64,000 nt of DNA from Pithys albifrons albifrons. Its lineage: Eukaryota; Chordata; Aves; Passeriformes; Thamnophilidae. Every line of letters starts with the position of its first letter. Positions within the stretch are counted from its first letter, which is position 1. A program made the position numbers and the translations under genes. This document shows, piece after piece, positions 12,414 through 24,600 of this stretch. Location: contig NC_092458.1 in assembly GCF_047495875.1 (NCBI RefSeq), positions 107,634,227-107,698,226 of the forward strand, read 5' to 3'. The notes under the pieces were generated by a model. It saw nothing but the letters and a program-made list of their open reading frames with translations, searched no databases and was not told the origin of the DNA.

Positions 12414-15400
12414 TGTCCAATGAAGGGAAAATTATTGCCATAGCCCTGTCTTAGGGAGTGGTTCTAGGGGAGCTGCTTTAGGACCAGCTCTCCTGCAAGC
12501 CCCATGGCTGCTCCCCAGCACTTTCAAAGTGGTTTCCTTGCTTCTTCTTCTCCCTGAGCAAGACATTGAATCCAGTGCTCAAAAGACACTGAGTTTTTAC
12601 ACGTCTTTCAGAGCCCTTCTGTCATCCAGTGCTAAACACTGCATTACTTTCTGAATTGACTGAATTAAATTCCCATCCTGCCGGAAAACACCATAAACTG
12701 AGGCATGGCAAGAAGTGTAAACTGAGGGAAAGGAGACATCATTATTTCTGATAGTCATGCTGATTATATAGTAACAAAATTTAATTTTCATTCATCTGAC
12801 TCTTCTAACAATGAAATCAATTTAAAAGTCACAATTGTCAGCAACTTGGCAGAAAAACAGTAAACATCCAAGCAAGATTGGCAAGGGAACTTTGAGATAT
12901 TAAGAAAATGTGCATTTAAACAACATTAATCCTCAATTTCTTTATAAGCTCTTCCCCTTCTAGGCTCCTTGGAATTTAATTTGGCTCTGGCTTAAAAGAG
13001 TTATGAATGGAAGTAATTTAAAAATGGATGGATGTTAATTTAAAGATGCCATCATTTTCTGACAAGAGCCGGGTACTGAAGTGTAAAAAAATGCATAAAG
13101 AAGATAGTGTGTAATCAGGAAATGCCAGTCAGACAAGAGTTTGATAAATTGATGGGAAGGAGACATGATGCTTCTAATGGCCTCTAGTCTCTACCCAATA
13201 CGACATATTTGATGAGCTAATTTCTGCCATGGTACACAAAGCAGATTTCCTAAATTGTCCTACACAATTGCATATGTTTATACCCTAAATGGGGACACAT
13301 TTTTTTAAATAAGAGTAATATCAATATTACTTTCACTAAGCAGTAATGTAAATTGTTTAATATATAAACATTAGTGTGAATTGGAAAATTAATTAAAAGA
13401 ACAAATCACTATAATTATGATAAATAAAGCTTATCTTTATTGCTAGCATGCTTCTCCTGCAGTCTGTCTAAATGAGAGGAAATTATATGCCATCAACTTC
13501 CCCAAGAGCTAAAGTCTCATTTTAAGAACCCAGGTATGCTACACTGAAATTAGAAAAATATCTGCTTAATCACTATCATGTTTTAAGGGTATTTATAGGA
13601 AGTGACTGACCCTGTTTTGCCACCTGTTCTGCACATACAGGATACAATTCTTGTCCCATTTAAGTCAGTGAGTTTTGTTCCTGAGTTTCACTCACTGTGG
13701 CTAATTCAGCCAGATTTTAGGGAAGCTAATAATTGTATTCTAATGATATTGTACATGTAGCCATTAAACGTGCAATGCTTTTTAAACTGTGCTACTGGAA
13801 TTTCTTTGCTGCTGTGGTATTTTTTTACCCCAGCCTTTACAATATTTTTTCATGTTCACCAGACATTAAGAGAGGAAAAGAAAAGAAGTCAGTGGAATGT
13901 TCTTACCACTTTGCTGAGCCATTAGAAAATATATCAAAAATCTGTCCTCTCTTTCCTTGCTTGGCTTCTACACCTTTTCTCAGTAACTTGCTTATTCAGT
14001 GTATATCAGGAGATAATGAAAGATTTAATTTTTCATATTGTTATTGAACAAATACTGTGTTGAGTACACATGCTGTGTATTGTTGATTTCTTCATTGGTG
14101 CTTTAATTCAATAACTCTGATGATCACCTTTTACAGCTCCTGAAAAATGTCTTCTGAATTCAAGTGCAGAGATAAGTGAAGTAGATCAGGAGATGTTTGG
14201 AGATATGTGGGATAAGGAGAGAGGAACTAGAAATACAAAAAGCAAATCTCTGGCCTCTTTTCAGTGCTGTGCAAGTCAGGTGCAGCCATGGGCAGCTTCT
14301 TCTCCTCCTGCTGAACCTGACATTGAGCTACTCTGGATGTGCTTGGTCAGGATCTCAGTCTCTTATGGTGATGTGGCATCACAGTACACAAAAACTGCTG
14401 CTGGAGAAATTCTGAATATATGCAAATGAGGTTCAGATCATTACTTACTATGTCATCTCAGTTGCATAATCATGTAGAAAAATTGCATGTTGACTAGAAC
14501 TTGTGCTTGCAGCTGTCATTGCATACCAGAACACTTGCATTAGCTGCAATGCAGTTAACTTTTCCAACTGACATCAGGCTTTTTCTCAGTTTATAAATCA
14601 CCATCTGGATGTGCCCCCTAGAAAAGTGGTTTTTATCTCATGTTGCTGGGAAAAACTTGGCTCCAAGTTTTAATCAGGGCCATAAAGAGGAGGATGTGGG
14701 ATTTGTTAGTTAATTGTGTAGTTCAGATGTTCACACATGTACATGTGGTATGTTGAAAATCTTGCTATTTCTGATTTTTGAAACCCTTTAAGCTCAATTT
14801 TTCCAATAGTCAACTTTTAACAATACTCAAAATACTCACTTAAATGGAAGATATATTCCCAACCAGCTTTAATAAGAAAAGTGTGAATTTCTTTCTAAAA
14901 CCACTTGCAGATCAAACACTATAAAGTTAATTATGTACATTTGACTTCTTCCCTCATTTCACTATACAAATGAGATACTGAACATACATAAAATTCTTAT
15001 ATTAGCACCTGCAAAACTTTCTTTGACAGAAGTTTCAGTACTGGTTGAAAAATGATGTCTCAGTCTTCTTTGCAGCAATACTGAAGGTGGTCAGCTAAGA
15101 CTTACAAATTATCTGTCTAAAACCCACTGAGCTTAAATTGATACTGTGCCACAGTGTTAAAGAGCTCTGTATCTGGGAGAATTTTTAGCACCTCCTGGAT
15201 TTATTCTGACTTCTGCTAATTGCAGCATTCCCACAAAAAATAATAGGAGAAACTGCAACTCTCTACACACTCATACAAAAAAAATTACTATGAATGAATT
15301 CTAATTAGCAAGCAATGATTTTATACAGGATGTTTACTGTATTCAGACTCTTAATTTTCACTCTTCCCTTTGAAGTTTTTATGATTTTTTTTTAAGTTCT

Positions 15401-16102
15401 GGAGGAGAGTTTTTTTAAAAGATTTTTTTTTCTGCAAAAAAACAATAAACTGTGAGATTTGGGTCATTTCCTTTTGAAATCTCTTCATAGGTAAGATGTG
15501 TTTGGCTTAATTGGTTCTTGCAATGAATTCCCCGTAAAACATTCAGGAACAGACTTTGTTTACCACCCAACTCTATGCATGAGTGTTGTGATCCAGTTAC
15601 ATTAATGAAATAAGAACCAAAGGCCAAATTCCCACCTGAACTAATAAAGAATCAGCTTCTCACCATATTTTTAGACCAGGGAACCAAGCCTTTAAAGGGG
15701 AGATGAAATCCAAGGTCCTCATAAAATTTGTGGTCATTTAAAAATCTTGCATGTGCCAAGTGGAAGGTGTTAGCCCTAGTGTCCTGGTGAAATTCCAAAC
15801 TAAATATTTATGTTCTGTGTGCCTGAGATCTCTGCCTAATTTCATTTAAATATTATTCCTTTCCCTAATGGCAACAATCCAGTATAGTTGCTGTATTTCT
15901 CTGGTGCTTTCATGCTTTGTGATGGCAGTCTAAACTTTTGTGAACATACAGCACATGCAAGTAAAAGTGCATTTAAAGGCAGTAAGAAATTTCTGTCTCC
16001 TTTGGCAAGTTTTTTTTGCATCCAGTTAAACTGTTACATAAAGGTACAAAGGGGAGTGAAAAATAAGATAAAGTCTGTGTTCATCTGTGATACGATCTGT
16101 GA

Positions 16103-16468
16103 TCTCTGGGGTTGTTCAGCATGGAGAAGAGAAAGCTTGGGCTAGACCTCATTGTGTCCTTGCAGTACCTAAATGGAGCTTTTAAAAAGGAGTGAGAGGG
16201 ACTTTTTATATAGGAAGATAGTGGCAGGACAAGAGGCAATGTTTTAATGTTGAGAAAGGGCAGGTTTACATTAGATAGTTAGGAAAACATTCTTTTCTCT
16301 GGGGATGGTGAGGCCCTAGCACAGGTTGTCCAGAGAAGCTGTGGATGGCCATGTTGGAAGGAGCTCTGAGCAACCTGGTCTAGCGAAAGCGGTCCCTGCC
16401 CATGGCAGGGTGTTGGAATGAGATGATCTTTAATGTCCCTTTCAACCTAAACCATTCTGGGATTATAT
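16103..16468 (+). mobile_element. CR1 LINE 3' fragment
   Basis: A 5'-truncated CR1 copy in forward orientation. Landmarks in consensus order: 'ttgttcagcatggagaag', 'ctagacctcattgtgtccttgcagtacct', 'aaaaaggagtgagaggg', 'ggcaggacaagaggcaatg', 'ggtgaggccctagcacaggttg', 'gagcaacctggtctag', 'ccctgcccatggcaggg' and 'aaaccattctggga'. About 30 bases appear to be missing near 16345, where 'gtggatggccatgttgg' replaces the usual 'ccatccctgga' part. It has lost its CpGs, which suggests an old insertion. It carries only the reverse-transcriptase C-terminal end and 3' UTR and cannot be functional. Confidence 0.85.
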
Positions 16469-19400
16469 TTCAAGGCCGCTCCTATGTGACCTTCCTGGAA
16501 ATACTACCATCACCATGAAAAATGGCAACTGGACACAACCATTCTTTAAGATCTCTTGGGAAAAAATTCTAATATTCAGGCTGCATCCAAGCTTGCTGAC
16601 AAGAATTAACAACTTTATAAATCATGGGATTTTTGCCACATTGCACCAGACAAGTGGGGAAGGAAACCAATGGCAGGTTTTGCCAGACAGAAGATGTTGG
16701 GAGACACAGGAGAGAATTTAGAATGGTTTTTCCAGTGATGTGTGTTTTTTTCATGTTCTCCCACAGACCAGTGGTCAGTTTAAGCTCCAGTAGATGTACA
16801 TTTCCACCATTCCTATATTTACAGACTTCTGAATCAAAGGATGGAAGCCTGCAGCTGCACTGCAGACCGTGAGCTGGGAGAGAGTGGTTTCACAGCCTCA
16901 TCTCAACTCCAGCAGCTGCTCTTGGCAAGGTCATGGGATGGGTTAGTTTGGTAACTTCTCTTGGGTTTGCCACTTTTAAAATAAATATAATACTCACTTC
17001 CTTCATGAAGAACACTGCAAAACTAGAACAAGCTGCTGCCCATGGTATTGTGCTTATTTCTGTGGTAGTTTGGTGATGCTGATTGACAGAACTAAAACTG
17101 TTTTTATCTCATTTCAAACTTGGAGAGTACTCAGATATGGAACTCTAGTATGAAAACCAGTATGTGCAAATCTTCCTATGTCCAGGAATAATGATTTTTG
17201 ATTTTGGCTCCAGTTGGGACTTTCTAAGTAGTGATGGTAAACTACATATGTATACATTACTTGAAAATAATCCCTGTAGGCTAACCAGGGCAAATACTGA
17301 GTTGCTTTGTCTTTTCAAAATACATACCTAAATTATCTGTATCATTCCCTCCTGACCTTACATGAAGAAATGCTTCCCTTGATCCCAAACTCCCTTGATC
17401 ATGAACATAAGTGGACTTCCAAAATGGAGAGATATGGGAAGACAATCAAAGCAAAGAAGAATGAAGAAAATGAATGTATTTTTGCTCCAAAGCTGAAAAC
17501 AATTCTCACCTTCCTAATTTTTCTACAGGTCACAGAGAAGCAGCCAGTAAAAATCTGTTATAAGTGGAGACCTCTTTGGGGTTTCTGTGCTGAAGAAAAT
17601 CTGTTAAAAAGCTGACACAGAAGTCAGTGTGTTAACTTTAGATTTATACCAGTTTAACTATGAGGAAAATTTTAATGCTGCTCACATAATTCAGTCATCT
17701 GAATAAGAAGGTAAATAGTAAATGTAGACATACATTTAGCTATTTTCATAATAAGTTAGTCATTAGAGGGAATGTTTCCTTTTTAAATAGCAGCATAGTT
17801 ATGGCTTATCATGGCTCAATCCAGAACAGAGGGCAATGACACCAAGAAAAATACCTATTCATCTGAAAAGCCAGTTGCTAATTGTACAGTAACTGGCTGG
17901 AATATGGAGTTTTATTGTTTTGAATTATTTTTACTAACATAAATATATGAGCCTGCCAGTATATCTGGAAAATAATCTCAATAAATTTATCACTTTTAAT
18001 GAGAGGAGGCTTCAAAAATGGTTTAGATGAAAGTGTGCACAAGTACAATTCATTCATGAATACAATTTAATCAAATTATTGTCATTTTGTATTTCTCTGT
18101 ATTTTATGTGTAATTTTTTCAAATTATCCAGCACAGAAGCAGAGGTTCTGTAATACTCACAGACTACTTTTTATACTGTCTTATACAAGAGTAGGAAATA
18201 CAAAGACCTTGGTGCTTCCCATCCCTGCCCTGAATTTCTAAGCATGCTGCTGTGGCTCGTCTGTAGCACAGAGCAATGTGGTCTCAATGGCCTAGAAACA
18301 GCCCAAGACCAGGGACTGAAGGGAAGGAGAGATCTAGAATCTAAAAATGAAGCACATTTAATGGGAAGAAAAAAAGAAAGAAAAAAAAGACCCTCTTTCA
18401 GAATAAATAGGGTGGGGGTTTTTTGTCAATAACAAGTTTGTTTTGAAAAAGGCATAATTACTTTCTTTACCTGTTACTGGTCTTTCTCTGCACTGATAAT
18501 TACATGCAATGTTTGTAAGCTATACACCTCAAATGTGATGCAGGCCCTACCACACTTTAAGTAGCACAAGATTCTTTGGGAGAGTGTTACTGCATGTAAT
18601 TTGTGGATTTGTGCCAGGAAATGTGCTGTGGAAACTTTCAAACATTGCCTTTTGCCTTCATGTGTTATTTCCGCTGCCTGGAAGAACACAACTCACAGTC
18701 ATTCTAAAAAGGGCAACTGGGATAATTGGGTTCCTGCTGCTACACGTGTTTATCAGTGTGCTACTGCCAGATGTAGGACATATGCTACAAATGGTCTTCC
18801 TATCCCCAAAAGGAAAAAAAAAACACCCAAACCAAACCCCCTCAGTTTTCCCCACCTCCATGCAGACATATAGCTCTGGGAATAAAGCCAGGAAGGTTTT
18901 TTATAGCTTTGATACACATACCTCTTAAATTAATGTTTTTATTCCACTGATGCTGCAGATGAGGGATTGTTTTAATTTTGACCATGGAATAAAAAGCCAC
19001 AGCTTTGCATGAGAAATTTAGATACTGTGTGTGGTTTTAGATGTGTACATAAAAGTTTATACACCTCATGCTTTGTATGTGGCTAGTGAAGATTGGATTA
19101 TGGCTCAAATTTCAGTGTTAGATATATTTTATTTTGAAAGCTATTGTTTGACTGGATGCTTTTGCTCAACATGTGAAAAACAAAGCTTACTTTTGACTTT
19201 GCTCAAAATGAAAGCAGTTGTAAAAACCATAGAATCATGTTTAATTCAGATTCTTCTGAGTAAAGAATATCACTAGACTCAAATGAGAAAGGGCTCTTTT
19301 AATTTTTTTTTTCAAACTGCATTTCATTTAAAAGACATTTAGGTTTTAAATTATTGAAAATTAGTGAAATGCTTCAATTTCTTTTTAAAAAAGTTCCATT

Positions 19401-20324
19401 CAAGAATGATTGTCTTTAAGTCCCTGAGCTGGAACCCAGAATTTCTATTTGCCAATCCAGCTACACTTTCATTTTATTGTACATCTATAGAAAAGTTATT
19501 TAATCTTACCCTGAGCCTTTCTTCTTCATCTGCTGAAGCAAAAATGCTGTTGTGCTGGGAAATTATTGAAGTAGTCCAATATTATTACAAGACTTTCACA
19601 ACAGATACAAAATCCAAAATGGGAAACTGGAAATGGACCCTTTCACGTGTGTGCAATAGCACAAGCCCTGATAGGTGTTGTCCCTGTTAACAGACTGCAG
19701 ACAGGTCTCAACCACCATCTCAAAAAAACCCAGTGGATAATATTGTTTAGTACAGGTCTCTGAACAGCCTCAGAGATGAAGCTAAACTTGTGTGGAAAGA
19801 AAAAATTACATTCCAGGCATAGAGATACTTGCAGTCTGTGGAATAAAGAGGAATGAGGAGTGATATGTATATAAATGCTTGGGCAAAAGTGTCAATGGTG
19901 ATTAGTAAGTAAAGAATGAGTATTTTGAAAAAAAACCCAAACGTGAACAACAAGAAGCAAATGCAAGTTGGAAAGTTAATGCTTTATAAGAATGGAGTAG
20001 TTGGAGGTCAGGAGACAGTGGGAGATAGACGCTGCATCATTCCAGGGCAGTGGGATAATGCAACAAGAAATGTTGCCCCATTTTCTGTTTCATTATCATT
20101 TCCCCCTAGATGACATTCTGGAGAAATGGTTTGTGATTCAAGTGCACTGAGATATTATTTTTGTTAACACAAAAGTTAGACAAAATAATGTTTTGAAAAT
20201 GCCAAGCCATTTTTAAGTGGCTTATACTGTATGGACACAATTTGTATCTCTCAAAATGCATGCAATTTGCATTCATACATATGTATTGAGAGGGCAATAA
20301 GATGTTCTTTGAAGACCAAATGAG
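16469..20324. other. Gene-less AT-rich unique DNA
   Basis: No gene is recognised. About 17690-18130 is very AT-rich with many ATTA-type words and contains a hairpin (AGCCAGTT at 17869-17876 pairing with AACTGGCT at 17891-17898). 18584-18928 is open in several frames without resembling a protein. A MIR-like relic lies at 19492-19545. Confidence 0.55.
19492..19545 (+). mobile_element. MIR-like SINE relic
   Basis: The stretch 'agttatttaatcttaccctg' followed by 'agcctttcttcttcatctg' matches the MIR consensus for 'gttacttaatctt.cctgagcctcagtttcttcatctg' with a few changes and one small indel. Only this core is recognisable. Confidence 0.5.
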
Positions 20325-20695
20325 TCTTATAGAACAATAGAATTATTGAGTGGTTTGAGCTGGAAGGGACCTTTTAAAGGCCATTTAGTCCAACATCCAT
20401 GCAATGATCAGGGACACCTTCAACTATATCAGGTTACTCAGGGCCCTGTTCAACATGACTGAATGTTTCGAGGAATGGGACATCCACCACCCCTCTGAGC
20501 AACCCATTCTAGTGTTTCACCACGCTTATCATAAAAAAATTTTCCTTATATCTAGTCTAAATTTACCATCTTTAATTTGGAAACATTACCTCATGTCCTA
20601 TCCCAACAAGGCCCTACAAAAAAATGTATCCTTATCTTTCTTATAGACCTTCTTTAGCTACTGAAAGTCTGCAATAAGGTCACCCTAGAGCTTAG
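20325..20695 (-). mobile_element. CR1 LINE 3' fragment, reverse orientation
   Basis: Read on the minus strand this is a CR1 3' end. On the plus strand it appears as the complement: 'agaattattgagtggtttgagctggaagggacc' (the 3' terminus), 'atttagtccaacatccatgc', 'gggacatccaccacccctctgagcaacccattc', 'ccttatatctagtctaaattta', 'cctcatgtcctatcccaac' and 'aaggtcacccta'. It is diverged throughout and 5'-truncated at about 20695, where 'gagctt' breaks from the consensus. The 80-codon plus frame inside it is a shadow of the repeat. Confidence 0.85.
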
Positions 20696-21346
20696 GGTTG
20701 TTTAAAACAACAAAAAGATTCTTTGCATAAGTAAAGAATAACACAACTCTGAGATAAATGTCACTTCCAGTATCAGAAGGGGTTTATCACTGAAAGTGAG
20801 CGGGGGGGGAAAAGTTGGAAAACCAAAAACTAACATTTCCCCTCAAAAGCCTATTTTGCTGATGATTACATATCCATTCTTTTTAATGTAGGAAAGAGTC
20901 TTGGGAAAGTGATTTTTAAAGCTCTGAAGTCATAGAATTATTATGACTAAGAAGGAAACTAATTTTAGCATCAGGAATGTTCCCCTTCTATTTTCCTTTT
21001 ACCAAGGTGTATGACTGGAGCTATGTGGAAACCTTGTCAACAGCTTGAACTGTGACCATAAGCAACTAGGAAGTGAGTGCTGTTGCTAGGAAAATGATAT
21101 CCTGCAGGTAGCACCACTCACCAAGCAGAAAAAGTGCACCTGGCACAAAGTAATGGCTTCTTTTCTTTTGGGCAATTGAAGTGTCTCAGTGAATATCCTG
21201 GATTTTTGCTGGTATTTCAACACACAAGTTCTGACAGTTGGCTGGAAATCAAGAGTAATGAGGAATGTATAAGCTTCTTAAAACTCATCCAGGGCCTTCT
21301 TTGACTTCAGAAACAATAGATGGACTCACATCAATTTAGTGTTAAG

Positions 21347-21386
21347 ATGTTGCAAATCTTGTAAATATGTTGCAAATCTATAATTA
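21347..21386 (+). repeat. Imperfect 20-base tandem repeat
   Basis: The word 'atgttgcaaatct' occurs at 21347-21359 and again at 21367-21379, giving two copies of a 20-base unit whose second halves are diverged. Each copy holds TTGCAAAT, which resembles C/EBP or octamer sites. Whether it binds anything cannot be seen. Confidence 0.7.
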
Positions 21387-21603
21387 GTTAGACAAAATTA
21401 TTGGCCGTAGTTTGACATCATTGCTCATTGGTAGCAGACTTTTTTATGCTCCAGATTCCTCATCTTCGTACTTTGTATCTTGTCACTATGGTGTCAGCAT
21501 TACTCACATTCATATTATTGCGTTGTATTTGTTGGGTTGTTCCCCTGGTGCTCCTTTCTGGAATATGCATTCCTTTATAGACAGGTCTCATTAGTCTGTA
21601 AGG

Positions 21604-21639
21604 ACAAAAAAAAGAAAAAAAAAAGAAAAAAAGAAAAAT
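21604..21639 (+). repeat. A-rich purine tract (AAAAG)n-like
   Basis: An almost pure A tract interrupted by single G bases every five to nine positions. It is low-complexity DNA; its minus strand accounts for the phenylalanine-rich run in a 72-codon minus-strand frame here. Confidence 0.9.
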
Positions 21640-24600
21640 GCTGAGGCACAGCAATGGAGACCTGTATGCAATCTGCATCTAAACTGCAAACTAAACCTAA
21701 ACCTTGGATTTTCAGTCTGTTATTCTGAGGCCATTGAGGCCAATGACGCCAGCCATGCTCTCTGCTTCTCCAGGAAGATTAGATAAGACTGCCTCAAAGG
21801 AAAAGCAAACATGTGCTATGGGTCTGTGAGGATAAGGCAAAATGCTCCATGGATATGTAGCAGTTGCCTTTTGTTCTATCCAAAATCATTAGTAGTAGGA
21901 GAGTATGTAAATTATTAGCAGTGTCAAAATCCTCTGAAGAAGGAGCATGCCTTGCACAAACACCCCAAAGTCTCAATGCACAGCATTGTATCAAGGGGCT
22001 TAGTAAAGGAGCTGATTAGATCAGGAAAATAACCCCAAATATAACGACCAGGGGTTTTTTTACCAAGTGATGAATGGTGTGTTTCACTATACATTACTTA
22101 CAAAGTCTTTCTACTGGCTGGCATCAGAACTTGCAAATACATTTCTCATTAGCATGTTTAGTATGGCCTGAATATTTTACTGTTTATTATCTGTACAAAG
22201 CCAGTGACCCTCTTGACACAAGCATTAAATTACACTTTTGGATTTAAAAAGTTATATTTCTTGTGAATTTGAGTAAAATTTTTTAGCAAACCATAGGCAG
22301 AAAATTCTGTTTGAAGACACTTGTATTATGACAAGGTATACAATTTAAGACCAAGAAAGACTGTGCAGATTTCCTCTTGGAACATGTCATAACTTCTATA
22401 TTCATGACTTGAGTCTTAAAATAAATGACTACTAAATGCATCTACTATTCTACATTTGAATTCATTCTAGAGCAGTACTTTGACTTTTGATGCCTTATAC
22501 TCTATTGATGACCCTTTTTCAACTGCCCACAAAGGTCCACCCTACCTAAAATTCAAGATAGTTGCTGGAATCTACTTTAGTTACCTCCTCTTGCTCCGAG
22601 TAGAAATTTTCAGATGAGCAAGAGTCTAATGAATTTTTATGTGTTTTGTAGTCTGAACTGCCATCATTAGGAACTAAGCTGAGACCATCAAATTTATTTT
22701 AATTAGAACCTCTGTTTGAATTTATGCCAGGATCCCAAAGGTAAAAAACTACAACAGATATTTGCCATCTTTCCCAAGTTCAAATTTGAATTCTAGTCAA
22801 TTCTTCTTTCTCAGTTTTGCATTTGCTCTCTTGGTTTGAGTATGTGCTTGTCTATGAGGTTAAACTTTATATTCCTTGGCAGGTAGTGGAGATGTTCATT
22901 CACAGACTGAGCTGAGAGCATCCCATTATTCCATCCCTGTCATACACCATTCCATTTATACTGGCAGGCAGAGAAGCAATTTTATCTCTCACACTCTCAT
23001 TCTATATATTTAATTTCTAATGAGTTTCAGGGATGTTCCATTCCCATGGCACATTATCTTCCATTATAACCACAATACAATATAATGTTTAAAATAATAA
23101 CGGAGAATAATAATAATAACTAATGTGTAATCATCGGGATCATTCTGTCTTGAATCTGGTGTTACAAAGTCTGGCAATTGTATCTCGGTAATAAGAAGTC
23201 CTAATCTCTGTATGTTGCAGCTTGGAAAGATAATTTCTTATTATGTTTCTTTATTATTTTAACCTTCACAATCTGTGATTTGAAATTCATGTTTAGAGTT
23301 CAGTTATCCATAACTAGTTATCTGAAATGCAAAATGTTTTCCCATATGGCTGGAAAAATAGGCAAATATGCTTTTCCTGACACTGAATCTGTCTGTGCAT
23401 TCCATGCATATGTACGTATAGAAAATTCCCCACATAATGTCCTCCAGAATAGCCTTCCTATTGAATAGCTTTGAGATCAGTGAACCTTACAAACAGAATG
23501 ATAGCTGAGGGACAGTTTTAGAGTTCATACACAACAAAAATCTATAGGATCCTATGTAAATAGCTGGAGGCTGGAGGAATTAGACAGAGAAAAATTATGT
23601 CTGCTCGGGGAATAGACAGTTCAGCCCATGCTGTTGACCCATTAAGTCACCTATGATAGTACTGAGACAGAAGCCAGGGGACTATAGTTCAGTCCTCAAT
23701 TAGGTCAGCCAATCAAAACATGTTTAGGAACATATCTAACCAGACAAGTTGCAGGATGTCTCGACTCTGCCCTTTCTGTGTCCCACAACTAAATTTCAAT
23801 CAACTACCTCAGGAATAAAATAAAGATGAGCCCAGTGCTGCACTACCAGCTTGAGGCTGCACTAAAACATCACTTAAGTATAAACATATGCTCTTATGGG
23901 GGCCGTGTTTCAGAAACCTTTGATAAGATTTAGATGTATTTATAAACCAAAGAGTATAAAGAGTTATTGAAACAGAAATACTCATTTCTCCATAATTTAA
24001 CTGTTTGGTTTGATTTTTAGGCCAGCCTTTAATTTTTAAAAAGTATTAAGGAAGTGCTTCCCAAGTTAGATATAGGCAAGTCAAATCCCAAAACCCCACA
24101 AATAAATAGTTCTCAATTACATTTCAAGGAGTCTAAGGAGGTTTGATGACACTGAAACACTTCAGGATAGCTAAACACCTTTATAATGTTTTGAAACACT
24201 TTTAAAATCTTAATCAAATTATGTCTTGTGAAATATCTGATATTTGAACAAGTAACTTTTTATATATACATTGCATGCATAACCTGATAACCTGATAGGT
24301 CCAGGTTCTTGGAAAAGCAAATCCCTTTACTGGGTCACAGCATGCAGTGCTGAAATGAAGGGAGAGCTTGAATTTCAGAATTCTCTTTTGGGTTTGTGTT
24401 TAGAAGTAAGCTAAAAAATGAGACAGATTGTTTCCAGTTATAGTCATAATCCCTATGGATATTTTGCGTTCCTTTTCTAGGGAGGGATGCCTTGCAACCT
24501 TTGGTTATGACACTTACTTTGAAGAACACTGTGATAGCTGCTTAGGAAAGTAATTCACCTGCAGGTTCTGTGACATAAAATAATGCTTATTTCATTTCCT

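Larger units (their letters stand above)
5635..16102. other. Gene-less AT-rich unique DNA
   Basis: Apart from the small features listed separately (MIR-like relic, tandem 15-mer, TTTA repeat, candidate conserved element, G-rich tract), I see no gene or transposon. Open frames up to 128 codons (7319-7705) have no domain, signal or composition that suggests coding. A strong-looking splice pair flanks 13463-13533, but all three frames there contain stops, so it could only be a noncoding exon or chance. Confidence 0.55.
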
